This document shows positions 38,053 to 49,135 of a stretch of DNA of 64,000 nucleotides, piece after piece; positions within the stretch are counted from its first letter, which is position 1, and each line of letters begins with the position of its first letter. The DNA is from Nothopassalora personata (lineage: Eukaryota > Ascomycota > Dothideomycetes > Mycosphaerellales > Mycosphaerellaceae), in NCBI GenBank assembly GCA_033816765.1, contig CM066288.1:2790001-2854000 (forward strand), in the 5' to 3' direction. The notes beneath the pieces are model-generated. The model had not been told where the DNA came from and did no database searches. It was given only the letters and a program-made list of their open reading frames with translations. A program made the position numbers and the translations under genes.

Positions 38053-38440
38053 CTATTTACCCTCTGAATGCGACCGGCAAAAGATATAAGCTCCGTTCCG
38101 CACGTTTTTGCCGTAGTCGGTGGCTTGCTTGTACACCCTGTTCCGGTAGGCTTCAATTCCTTTGGGGGGTGTAGTCGTGGGGGAGATCGATGGTGGAGCC
38201 CCGTTTGGTGAGCTCGAGGGTGGTGTCCTAGTCTCGTTTGGCGAGATCGAAGACTTGGTCGCGGGCGATGAGCTGGAGGGGAATGGGAGTCAATGGCGTA
38301 AATCTCTGTCTTGAGAGACAGTTGGGAGAGGGCGGTCATACGTTGGCGTCCTCTACGGAGATAGCGGGAGGGCCGCTACTAGGAGGAGTTGGAACTGCAT
38401 ACTTGGAATGGTGGTGTTGTTTCCATGTTGTTGTAGAGAT
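38053..38440 (-). pseudogene. Eroded small gene with in-frame stop and frame break
   Basis: On the minus strand one frame reads TTWKQHHHSKYAVPTPPSSG and PAISVEDAN, then a GTATGA...CTCCAG intron-like gap. After it comes LIARDQVFDLAKRD, a TAG (38228-38230), and TTLELTKRGSTIDLPHDYTP. A run of six C at the next step breaks the frame. The neighbouring frame then continues GIEAYRNRVYKQATDYGKNV to a stop at 38053. The pieces look like one conserved protein with at least two lesions. The family is not recognised. Alternative splicing around the lesions cannot be excluded. Confidence 0.4.
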
Positions 38441-39151
38441 GTGGAGTACTGTGTGATCTACTGGTAGGATTGCTTGTGTAGATCTATCTGGTATGGCATT
38501 GTTGCTGTCGTCCTTTTTATATGCTTCACGATCATCGCGTTTGGATAGTACAGGTTTGTCTTACTTCTTGCTTATGTCTTGGTATTTTCATACTTGTTCT
38601 CTGTCCGTAGTATTGTCGTCCATACGCTTACTACTTCGCGGTAGAGCTCGCAAGGTTGTCCAGGACGTTGCCATTCAAGATTCGAGAGCGCGTCTGCACC
38701 AAGGCAACATAGGCGGAAAGTTCCATTTTCAGCCTCGGTGAAGTGGTTGCGCCAGTCAGCCTGTTCGCATGTGCTAGTCGATGCTTTAGAGTCAGTGGGA
38801 AACACTTAAGATAGCCTTTCTTATCCCCGGGCGTAGGTATAGCTTTTCCCAGTAGTAACCAGAGAGAGCCCAGAACTTCCCCATAACAAGTCGTTCTAGC
38901 GATTACATATCTTGCATAACGCCGTGATATGCCAGGAACGGAGCCGCACCGACAAGTAGACCTCGCCCCGGCACGTAATATACGATGGGAGGAATTGGCC
39001 CTTCAGTGGTCGAATGCCAGGAGATCCCGACGACTCGAACATGTCGACTCGATGGTGACCGAAAGTAGCATGTGCAAAACTCTCTCGTGGCCCTGTGCGG
39101 TCAAAGCTTGTAAGACATCTAATGCCGATTTGGCTCGTGCGAGCTGCTGTA
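38441..39151. other. Intergenic, no gene seen
   Basis: About 710 bases between the eroded gene and the stop of the phospholipase D gene. Open frames here are short and motif-free. Confidence 0.5.
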
Positions 39152-42100
39152 CTAGGTATATACACTCTCAGTAACAGAGTTGACCTGCAAACCTTTCTCA
39201 GCCATCTCAGCATTCTCCAAGAATCGCAGCGGCATCCAGACGAGATGTCCCTTGATCTTATCGAGCTCCTGACGGACAGTCTCGACAGGTTGGTACTCAT
39301 CGTAGATGTGACCTGCCTTACGAGAGCCTATGGCTCCCAGAAATCTGTCGTAGTCTTCAAAAGTTTTGACGTTATCGTCAGGGTCTGCATGAAATAGATG
39401 CCGAAAAACTTTGGTATTGACAGTGGCGCGCTTGGTCCATTCTGCCCAGAGCTCGTCGGACAGTGGATCCTCTACGAACTTGTCATACTCATCTCCAGCA
39501 AACCATTCATTGTCCCCGTCGTCCGGAGGTTGTGCGTTGATATCATTCTCGACATTCCAGTTTTGAGGCGGTAGGAGCCCGAGATGCTCGCGCCATAACA
39601 TCCGGCGCAGGGTAGCAGCGTGGTGGCTTGCATTGTAATCCTGCCCGTTCATCTTCGAGGGTAAGGGCCTCGTGTCTTCCATAACAATGCTGAGTTCGGA
39701 ATCGTGAAATCCGAGCTGCGATCTATCATTGATGTTGCTGGACCCAACGATGACAACTCGATCGTCTACGATCAGGGTCTGCCTAAAGTCAGCGATCGTT
39801 CAAGGAATGGCATAATATCAGATTTTTACCTTTCCATGGATGTAGAGTTCTTCTTGGACAAAGTTCTCAAGTTCTTGCTGTCTGAGGTCCTCAGAGTGCT
39901 CATCATCGCCCTTCTTCTTACCGTCCGAAGTTCGTCCGGCATATCGTTCTTCGCTGACCTTCTTCTGCCCAAGTAGGGCATCCTTGGCTATTGAGTCGAG
40001 GCTTTCCTCGAATTCTTCGGTGTTAGGGTGTTTGTGCTCCTCAAAGCGTCGTTTCTTGTCAGCCAACATCGCAGCATCTTCTTTAGGCTCTTCCGGATGC
40101 ACTTTATCTTCTCCGTCAAGGTCGACGCTGGTCCTTCTGGTCTTCTTATAGAGTGCCTTGGGCCCGCCCTCCTTGGCCGCATGGCGGAAACCGCTGGTTC
40201 CAGCTCCTTCCACGCCTTCACTCGCGTGTACACCCTCAGGCATGATCTCTTCGGCCTGAGCCCGCTGCACTTCTTGATACGTGATACCAGACTTTTCTTC
40301 CTGCTCCTTCAGCTTCGGAGTCTTGTTCAGTCTGTCGTAGGATCGTAGATTAAACACGAATATGTACTGCGTTGGGTCAACACCCGCTGCTCTGATCCTG
40401 CCAAAGATACTGTGGTCGCCACGGCATAGCGACTTGTATTGGTAATCCATGATGGCTCGTGTGCCCGTCGCTGCATCGTCTCGCAGATCTCCGGCGAATC
40501 CAGGGATGGTTGGGATCATGATGATCACACGGAATTTGCGGTTGTCCTTTGCTGCATTGACACAAGCATCGACAATGGCGGCGCCAATCCGATTGTGAAT
40601 AGGCGCTTGCTGGTCGCCCGTCGCCGTAATGAAGAACTGGTTCTCAATGTAGACGAAATGCTTGGCACCGCGGATGACCTGGCAGTAGGCTGTCTGGATA
40701 CTCTGTTCGGCAAGAATACCGGATGACCAATCTGCCGAAGAGCGAACAAGTTGCGCGTGGACGGTGCCTTGCCCAGTGACGATCCCTTCCTCGAGTTTGT
40801 CCGACGTGTGGCTTTTGTTCTTCTCTTCTACACCACCAGAAGCTGAGACTGTGCCTTCCCTCTTAGGGTCGTTTCCAGTAACCTTTGCATTCTCCTGGTG
40901 CATAACACCCCTCGACTCTGGCGTATCTTCATCGTCACTCTTGTGGAAGTGAGGGCGATGCACACCGTGCTCGCGGAGATCTTTCTGGATACCATGGCCA
41001 TAACGATGTTGCTCCCTCTTATAGCCGTGTTCATCGACAGGCTCCTGCGCATCGTGGAATTGTTCCTTCTCGACACTTTCCGGGCCACTTTCAGTGTTAT
41101 GACGCTGGACAGTATGCCCTTGACGCGGATTGCCCCTCTTGTGTTCAAGGGGCGATAGTGGGTGGTGAACATAATCTCCTACAGGGTGCTTGGGTCTTTG
41201 CACTCCTATCAGATCCTCATCATCATTGGTACGTCCGGTAAGGGTGAGCCAGTCATATCGATCGTCGCGCTTATACTTATCCCGTTTGCAGAAATTCCAT
41301 CTCAGCACAAAGTGTTCAGCAATGTCGTAAACACATGGCCCCACGACTCCCATTGCGACGTCATGCCACGGCATTCTGCCGTAATCGGCTTTCGAGACTT
41401 CATTACTCTTCCAATCTTGAACACTCTGGAAGTCCATAATCCGGTTGTTGTTAAAGTCTTGGCCCGGGAAGATCTCATTTTGCACGCCCGTAGGATGGGC
41501 ATCGGCCAGAATATGCTGCCTGTTGTCCCATCTGCCGAAGCACAGATCCAGCCCGCCAATGAAGGCAAGATCGTAATCAATAACAATGAACTTTTCGTGA
41601 TGAGCCCAGTAAAAGGTCATGTCTGATGCGTTTTCAAGCACGTTGTGGTCTGGATGGCGCATGACCTTGATATTGCCATAACCAGGTGAACCTTCAGGGC
41701 AGAGACTCATAAGAGCCTTCTTCGTGTGCTGTGAATTGCACGTCAACGCATGCTGTACCTCACGGTAGACTACCACGTAGATCTTCACGCCGCGTTCTGC
41801 AGCTCGCTTGAGAACATAGTCCAGTCGCCACTCCTGATTGTAGTAGGGTGGTCTTCGAAGGAACAATTCGGGACTCAGCCACCAATCTTCGATATAAATG
41901 GTCTCCTTTGCTCTCTCTAGGGCTACGGAGACGGCGTGGAAGTAATCCGCACCATCGATATACCACTTGATCTTGTTGCCGTCACGTTCCGGGGCGAATG
42001 ATTGGAAGCGATGGCCTTCGGCAATCCTGGTCCGCTTGGCATCTGTCTCCTGTTCATGTGCTTCATCGTGGCGATGGTTTGTGTTGACTAGATTTTGGAA

Positions 42101-42337
42101 CTTGCCCAGACGGTGCTTCAAATGGATTGCTCCAACCTGAAAGAGGGTTTAGTTCCATGATCATGGCGAGCCATACCAGAGACATACTTTAGCATCGTAC
42201 AACTTGGTATCCTTCAGCTTCTGCCTCAAACCACTGAGGCCGCCTTTTGCCTCGCCGCCAAGGTCTTTGTGGTTGCCATCTTCATCTCGCACTCTCTGCT
42301 CGTCGGCGCTGACATGTGATGTCTTGCCCAAAACCAT
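39152..42337 (-). CDS. Phospholipase D with two HKD motifs
   Basis: Three exons on the minus strand: 42337-42188, 42136-39830 and 39778-39152, 1027 residues; both introns are 51 nt. The first HKD motif is HHEKFIVID (H230, K232, D237). The second, IHGKTLIVDD (H817, K819, D824), is rebuilt by the second splice, whose donor lies directly after the Lys codon. It is followed by VVIVGSSNINDRSQLG. Other PLD blocks: IYIEDWWLSPELFLRRPP and FVYIENQFFI. The enzyme should hydrolyse phosphatidylcholine to phosphatidic acid. No PX or PH domain is visible, unlike yeast Spo14. A Lys/Glu-rich segment (about 390-480) separates the two halves. Confidence 0.92.
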
Positions 42338-42551
42338 GATGGCCTACTCGACCTGTCGGCGAGGCAAAGGCAACGAACTCGTGGAAAAGTGTCCTGCAGT
42401 TGCACAGGGCAGAGTGATCTGCGAATGAGGAACCTGGAGCACGACATGGCGCTTGGCTAATGCTTGTTAGTCGTGGTTCGTCGTGCAAGTAACGCTGCAT
42501 GTAAGTCGACGTCATGCCAACCCACTCTGACAGGCGGAGCGGACTGAGTTC

Positions 42552-43658
42552 TTGAAACTTGACCCAGACGGGCTATGTAGATCTCATGCCGACCAACCTT
42601 CGCTTTGCTCGGCGATTCTGATCAGCAGGCGTTGTCTGACATCGGTCCGTATCACGCTGTCTCGTGAATCGCGGCTTCGCTACCTGGGTAACGGTCAATG
42701 GTATTATGGTATGTCCCAATCGGCAGAGATTGCGAAAGGCAGGGCCGACATCAGGAAAAGTATCAGGAGATTCGCTTTCTTCATTGCCAGGCTGAAGCAT
42801 TACGATGATTTCGAGACATGGGACCGAGCACGGAATCGGTCCTTTGAGTACGTCGCAGGCTCGCTGATTTCTTCTCATGTAAGGAGGAACCGGAACACTT
42901 CCACGGGCTCGGAAATGTCCGTCATTCGAGCGCTGGTACGAAGAAACCACTTGGATTGAAACTAGGCACAAGGCTTTAGCACCTCTTGCTATCGAAGGCG
43001 ATAAGACTTATAGTAAGCTCGTTGAACAATCAAGCGATACTGGAGCGCGATTCATATCTCAGGACACGACTGTCGACTTCCTTCATGGCTTCCCTGAACC
43101 TTCAATACCTTGCCTTCAGGATCAAAACGTACCAGGAAGGTCGTCTGCTTGAGCCTGGCATCACAGAAAGCTTTGAATGGCTTGGTATGGATGAGATACA
43201 TCAAGTCCTACAGAATGTCGCAGAGCTGTAATGGACGTTTCAGCAGTATGAGCTGATGTAAACCAATCCAATCATGAGTGTGGACGACTTCCATGAAGCT
43301 TCGACTGCCGGCCGCATACGAAAAGTGCTCACACACTGCCCGAAGCTAGGGAAGCTGGACTTCTGTGGCTCATTTGTCGGCGAGCAGTGTTGGGACAATC
43401 TGCAGAGCGTGACATTGTGTAATGCCCGCTCTGCGGCTCTAGAGCTTGCCTCATTTCTGCTTCGACACTTTCAAACACTGCACAGTGATGATCTCTTTAA
43501 ATTCCATCTCACAGAAGGAGACTGGGGGTCTATGCTTCGGCATGATCGCTTGCAAACTCCCGCTGCTGAGGAATATGACGCTTTGTGGCGGTCTCACGTC
43601 GATTGAGCATGTGGCGCAGACTGTTGATTCGACGATGATCTAGTACCGCACTGTCCAG
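42552..43658 (+). pseudogene. Remains of a fungal F-box/LRR-like gene
   Basis: Several short plus-strand frames in series look like one broken gene. The best part is 43274-43640: HCPKLGKLDFCGSFVG, LQSVTLCNARSAALELASFL, LRHFQTLH and FKFHLTEGDWGSMLRH, then in the next frame IACKLPLLRNMTLCGGLTS. This pattern (a Leu-rich repeat, then 'L-x-SFLLRH-x-x-TL', then 'L-x-x-G-x-W') is common in fungal F-box-type proteins of variable copy number. At least two frame changes and several stops make it non-functional. An upstream piece (ETWDRARNRSFEYVAGSLIS) near 42810 may belong to it. Confidence 0.45.
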
Positions 43659-43939
43659 TGGATAAATCAGAAACCTTCGTCGAATGGCTGATCAAAGGCG
43701 GCCTAGGACCTCCCTGGGGCCCAGGAGCTCGGCGTGAAGCAGCCGAAGAAGAGGAAGAGGAAGAGGACCCGGAATTGTCCGCCAGTATGAGTCTGACGGC
43801 TTGGTATAATGGAAGAAGCGCAACATTCAGACTCGGAGACACTGGACGTCGATACCATATATCTCAAGTCCAGGTGCACATGATCATCTTGCTCATTGTA
43901 GTGTGTCTTCGACCCTGCGATCCCCACCATGCAAGCCAT

Positions 43940-44356
43940 CTACCGCTTCCTCTTGAAGCCAGCGCCTTCCTCGCTGTCCTGAATATGATCAGCCCTCGCT
44001 TCCTCCTCCTCTGCTAGCTTGCGCTCCGCAATTCCATAAAACCCATTAGCGAAACGTCAGAAGACATCCTGAAACACTTACATCTCTCTGGTCACAACTC
44101 CGTACGTCTTATTTCGCCTAGCAGCCCTAAACACCACCCACAACAGCTCTTTCACGCCTCCCTTCTCTAGAATGGGCTTCAAATGCTCGTGTCCGTGCTT
44201 GCGATCATCACTCAGAACCAGGAGACTGGCATTGTCGATGAGATGCCCACCATGCCGTGATGCAAAATAACTGCTATCATAGCTATATATTAGCCAGAAA
44301 AGGAAATCTTAGCACATACGGCCATAGGAGAATGAATACAGCGCATCCCGTTCGCT
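43940..44356 (-). pseudogene. Eroded minus-strand gene fragment
   Basis: Minus-strand pieces in order: SERDALYSFSYG (44356-44320), then after a GTATGT...CTAAT...ATAG gap YDSSYFASRHGGHLIDNASL and RKHGHEHLKPILEKGGVKEL. It continues to VVTREM, then, in another frame, GFYGIAERKLAEEEARADHI, ending FKRKR at 43940. Splice-like signals exist, but no choice joins all the pieces in one frame; the first junction is off by one base. It looks like a recently broken gene of unknown family. Confidence 0.35.
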
Positions 44357-45536
44357 CTGCGAAACTTAAGCATTCTACCGCGAGACTAGTAGTATAGTGG
44401 GTGACCATATGCGAATCCCTCGTGCTGTATGTTTTTGCTTTTTGGTCCGCTTCGTCGCCTCCAGTCCCAAGTGGGAAGGAAGAACGGGGTCTGCGCTGTG
44501 ACGAGCTGCTGCACGAATTGTGGTGCTGTGAGTGGCACATGCGAGGTCAACAAGATGTGTCGAGAGTGAGCGGACCAGGTGAATGGTACGGTACATGCGT
44601 GAACGAGGAAGATATTCTGCTTCGCCTACGTGACTGCCATAATCATACCACAAGCGCTTGTTCGACGATAAGACTGACCACTCGATGCTACGCGTAAGGA
44701 GAAACGTGAAGGGGACGAAGCGGGCGATGCTGCACATATCGGAGAGTTTCTCTCTACCTTTCGGACACGTTTGTTCAGCTTCCCGCACATGAGATAGGAA
44801 TCGATGTGGGGGCACCTAAGCGTTGCAAGATTCTCTACTCGAGGGAATAGCGCTATATCCTTGCGGGTATTTCGGTCGAGGGCATGGGAACACTCCTTGC
44901 TTTCAAGAGCGCAGTCTGACATTGTCTGCAAGTCTTCGATTCACACCGACAACATACAAGCCCAGAGGACTCAATCAAGCATGAGCGGCGTCAGGTAGTG
45001 GTGGGGCTGGAAGTCGACCTCGCGGATTCCTTTTGATAAGCACCATCCGAGAGTCAATAGCTTCTGTGTCACTAACGGATCGATGGGCTTGTGAAAGACG
45101 AATGGGGTGATCCAAGTACGTAACACTCGGCCGAACATCCGTAATAGCATTGACAGCCTATTAGAAACCATTCCACAAAGAGGCATCGTAACATATGGCA
45201 TCGCTCAGAATCGCATGGACCCGCTCGCCGGAGTTTATAGGTCTGCAGTGTTCAACACATTCCGCCGGATCAGAGGACAAATCCTCTACTGGGTGTACCA
45301 ATGCTTACTGGATACTCAGCCATGCAGTGGGCGATCGAAAGGTGAGAAATGCTCATTGGGCCATCTGCTTGCTAAGCTGTTGCAGGAATGAGTATCTCAA
45401 CTCCAATTCTGGGAGAGCAGGGTTGGGTCAAGAATAGTAGTGGAAGAGATAGACTTATCCCTTGATGACCGGAGCATCATCGCGAGTTGGGAACATCAGG
45501 ACGGCGCTCCCTGCCGGATATAACAAAGGAGATCAT
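44357..45536. other. Gene-poor stretch
   Basis: About 1.2 kb with only short frames. A 76-codon minus-strand ATG frame (45201-44971) is protein-like, but has no supporting context. Confidence 0.45.
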
Positions 45537-47264
45537 TCACCCACATACGACACCATCTTGTGGTATCTCAGCCTGCTCTTTTGCGGTGCCATTCGTCTCC
45601 TCTGCGCCGACTTTACAATCAGCACCATGGACAACCTCAATTTTACCCTCGGCAGGCACCCCAGCCTTCACCGTCTCGGCTTGTTGTGCCTCGAGTTTGG
45701 CTTTCTCTTTCTTGCTAAGAGATAGACTGCCCTTCTCCATGGCTTCCTGCGGCAATGGTCGAACGTAAGCCTGGCATACCCAGAAAGGACGCTTGCATCT
45801 TCGCACCGCCTCGGTACTAGAGAGTTGTGGGTCTGCTGTTCCTTGTTCGTCTGGATCAGGATACTCATACTTTGATGGATCTTTCTCGTAGTCGAGTAGT
45901 CCAGCCTTGACAGCTTTTTCAGTTAGCGCGAGCACATTTTCATATGCTTCAATATCGCCGGATCGAGACCGAGCAAGCGCGTCGCGTACATCGTGGTGAT
46001 CGCTGACGAGCGATCGAAGAATGTGGAAGCAATGTGGCTGCATTGCGGTGAAATTCGGATCGTTGCTCTTTTCAGGCTTCGCCTTCTTCGTGCCATTATT
46101 CTTCTGATTCACCCTGTCGGCCTTCTTTTCTTTCTTGCTCTTTCGGCCATTCGTGAGCTTTTGCTTCTTTGCAGAATCGTCACGCTCGTCGTTGTCTTCT
46201 TCTCGCTCGCGCTTTTGACCATCCAGCTGAATAGGCTCCTGTTGTCCTTCCTCCTCGAACACAGGGTCCGATGTCATGAATAATGGCTTCCTCACAGGCG
46301 GCTCCTTTCCAAGAACGTACTTGTGAATGATGTCCAGATATCTTCGAAGTACAGCATCGGCTCGGTACCCGCCTTTGCCATCCTTCCCTCGCCAGTACTC
46401 GCGGCCTTCTTCGCCGATCGGTGGTGGTGGTGCAAAGATCGATGGATCATACAAGTTGCCCTCCGCACTCATGACAGCATCCGCGCCTGTCGCATCAAGA
46501 CACTTCTGAATATCTCCATACTGAAGGATGTTGCCATTCGCGAATATGACTGTGTCCGGAGGTAGCTGCTCTCGCAGATATCGAAGCACCGTCCAATCTG
46601 CCAGACCTGTGTTGTGTCCCTTTTGATGCCGCTGTCGACCATGAACTGTAATGATACTGGCGCCCGCGCTGAGAATCATATTGGCATAATCCAATGTCTT
46701 CTCCTTCGTCTCTTGTATGCGAAACTTGGCTGTCACGGGTATGTCGAGCTCTTTATGCAGCTTATTGATCAGCTTGTAGATGAGATCCCAGTCTTCCTGC
46801 AAGAATGCGCCATAGTGTCCTCTCTTTGCTATACCCTGTGGGCACCCCAGGTTCAGGTCCACCGCATCACAGTATGGCTGCACCAGCTTCGCCGCCTGTA
46901 GAAATACATCTGGCTCGTTCGCGCAGAACTGCACGAAAAGTGGTCGATCGATCTTCGGGTTGCCATCCAGGTGCATATCATCCTCGCCGAAGCTCTTTGC
47001 ATGTTCGCTGTCACCGGGACTCGGTACCGCTAGCGGCGGCTTGAGGGGTTGGAAGCTGTTCGCCCGATACTTTGGGCCCTCGGCGAACAACTTTGCGTGC
47101 AGCATAGGTGAGTATGCTAGGATCGATGTGCGTAGGTCAGGCGGTAGGAACGACCGTGTAAGCATCCGCCATGCGAACTCGGACTGCTCGACCATAGGCG
47201 CTATCACATGCTTCGGTGAGCCGATGCTCTCGTAGAAGGCTCTGCCATGCAGCTTGGGAGCCAT
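45537..47264 (-). CDS. DUS1: tRNA-dihydrouridine(16/17) synthase
   Basis: Intronless, 575 residues from the ATG at 47264. The Dus fold is clear: HVIAPMVEQSEFAWRML (FMN site), FVQFCANEPDVFLQAA, VDLNLGCPQGIAKRGHYGAF (Cys141 in the conserved GCP motif), TAKFRIQETKEKTLDYANML-like block and ITVHGRQRHQKG. It uses flavin to reduce U16/U17 in the D-loop of tRNAs. A Lys/Glu-rich insert lies at about 385-445, and the tail is charged. The frame continues upstream to another ATG at 47366. This adds 34 residues rich in Arg and Ser with almost no acid, a possible mitochondrial presequence. Confidence 0.92.
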   Translation of the reverse strand: MAPKLHGRAFYESIGSPKHVIAPMVEQSEFAWRMLTRSFLPPDLRTSILAYSPMLHAKLFAEGPKYRANSFQPLKPPLAVPSPGDSEHAKSFGEDDMHLDGNPKIDRPLFVQFCANEPDVFLQAAKLVQPYCDAVDLNLGCPQGIAKRGHYGAFLQEDWDLIYKLINKLHKELDIPVTAKFRIQETKEKTLDYANMILSAGASIITVHGRQRHQKGHNTGLADWTVLRYLREQLPPDTVIFANGNILQYGDIQKCLDATGADAVMSAEGNLYDPSIFAPPPPIGEEGREYWRGKDGKGGYRADAVLRRYLDIIHKYVLGKEPPVRKPLFMTSDPVFEEEGQQEPIQLDGQKREREEDNDERDDSAKKQKLTNGRKSKKEKKADRVNQKNNGTKKAKPEKSNDPNFTAMQPHCFHILRSLVSDHHDVRDALARSRSGDIEAYENVLALTEKAVKAGLLDYEKDPSKYEYPDPDEQGTADPQLSSTEAVRRCKRPFWVCQAYVRPLPQEAMEKGSLSLSKKEKAKLEAQQAETVKAGVPAEGKIEVVHGADCKVGAEETNGTAKEQAEIPQDGVVCG

Positions 47265-47366
47265 CCTGGAATATGGTTGTCTGTGGAGTGATTTGGGTGA
47301 TAGTCTCAATCGCAAAGCTTCATGAATAATTGAGCTCCATCTGCTACATCTAATCGCTCGCGACAT

Positions 47367-49135
47367 GCACGCTCTGTAAGATGTGCCGCAAATATGATGT
47401 CCAAGAGTTCTCGGACGCGAGGAGCATCACATCTACACTTCACTTCGAGATTTGGACAAGTCGGCTTACTCATCAAGGAAGAACGTTGATCCGTCAACCA
47501 CATGCCCCATCCGCAGAGATAGCTCCACCAGCAGCCACATACCCATGCATCGACTGTGTCCTACTGCATTGTCTGACTTATTCCCCTTTTCCGTCTGTAA
47601 CCCTTGTGGTTGACATCATAATTCTGGCAAATTCCTTGCCCTGAAAACGTCTGTGTCATGTCTTTTATCATTGTGTCGCCGCCTGTCGAGTTGCAACGGC
47701 GATGCTCTCTCTGCTCGTCTCGTGTTCATCCCTGCTAGAGCTTTCTCACTCCTCGACCTCGTTCGGAAAGACTATGGACTATTAAATCAAAGATCTCTTG
47801 CCAGCTCTTATGCCTTAGATCTTTGATGGTCTCACGCACTCCGCCATGCGCCAATACCAAGACCTACTCCCTTCCATTCACCAGGTGCTTTTGTAGGTAG
47901 GCAAAATGTCGTATAACCATGATGAGCGTGTGCCATCTGTTGAACTCTGTTGAACAAAGTCAGATCTTCTCTGCGGAGCGGTCAGTGGATAGCATCCATA
48001 CCGGAAGTCCCAAGTATGTCGCCATGGCGAAGGAAGATGACCAAGCGGGTTCACTCCATCGGTCACCTTCCGATGTTACAGCTTCATAGCTAGTTGACTT
48101 GCGTATGAGGATCGGCTGGCGGTATCGAAGGACCGTCGAAAATGGTCGCGGTATGACCGCAGCGCAGAACGGCTTTCTCAAGCATCTCCTAAGACTGATG
48201 CGGATTGTCTTACCTGTCTCAGGCTTACCTGTTCATTGCCAGCTGCCGGACTGTCCAGACCAAGGTGTTTGCGAACAACCTCTATCCATCCACGATCGTG
48301 TCATGCCGTGCCGAGTGTTTCCAGGCTTCATTCCGCTGGTCAACTGTGGCAAATCTTAACTGATAAGGCTGTTTTTGTACCCATGCACGAGAATTGGATC
48401 GATCCAGAGGAATAGCACGTCGTCTGGAGCATTATACAGCTTGCCAAGAACGTTGGAGGTACGGCTTCTAAGCGCACAGCCAAGTCCTGTATATATCTGT
48501 AATATCAGAAGCACGAGAAACGGGATGAGTGTTGGGCAGAGTAGCAACATTGTTGACAGCCCGTTTGGTAAGGAGTCCAAGTGTCGACTCTTATATTCCC
48601 GTTGGCAAACGGAAGGGTAAGGTAGGCGATGAGCGAATGATAATTTTTCACCATACTGTCGATGACCTTGAGGCTTATCAAGGTGCCAGAGCCAGGGTGT
48701 AGAGGCAGAACATGTTCATGCCGAAACGAAGACGGAACGTTTGAGTGTGATGAGCAGGTGAAGTTGCCATTGGACCCTCAGACTTGGCATCGATGTCACG
48801 CCCTTTGTAGTTCGACCTGCTAGCCTGCTCTGCCTCTCAACATCAAGCCCTCACGATGGGTTTCGAGATGTCCGAATTATCTCGCTCGATACAGCCATCA
48901 ATAGGATCAATGAGGCCAATTAGGTTTCATAGACAGACTGGCAGCTCGTGGTCCTTTGTGTTCAAGCACGTGTATGGCGCGATTCCCATTGTCGTCTCAT
49001 TGTCACAAGCAGCCTCTGAAGCCACACACTAATGCCTGACCCAACACAGCAATCAATAGGCATAGCGAATAAGGTCAGTGGCAACTTCACTCCATACTAC
49101 AATCATGGCATCGTGGTCGACGACACGCAGCCAAA
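47367..49135. other. Long intergenic region, possible weak relic
   Basis: About 1.8 kb without a supported gene. On the minus strand, 48580-48356 (DDVLFLWIDPILVHGYKN) and 48181-47960 (KPFCAAVIPRPFSTVLRYRQ) are protein-like but not connected. They may be traces of a decayed gene, which I cannot establish. Confidence 0.4.

Noticed and set aside
44971..45201. 76-codon minus-strand ATG frame (MLLRMFGRVLRTWITPFVFH, then a C-terminal block HHYLTPLML)
   Set aside because: Protein-like but short, with no domain, no clear splice partners and no neighbour support. It may be a relic; I could not place it in a gene.
47960..48580. Two minus-strand frames with plausible protein sequence (DDVLFLWIDPILVHGYKN; KPFCAAVIPRPFSTVLRYRQ)
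   Set aside because: They are in different frames and separated by stops, and no intron joins them. No family was recognised.
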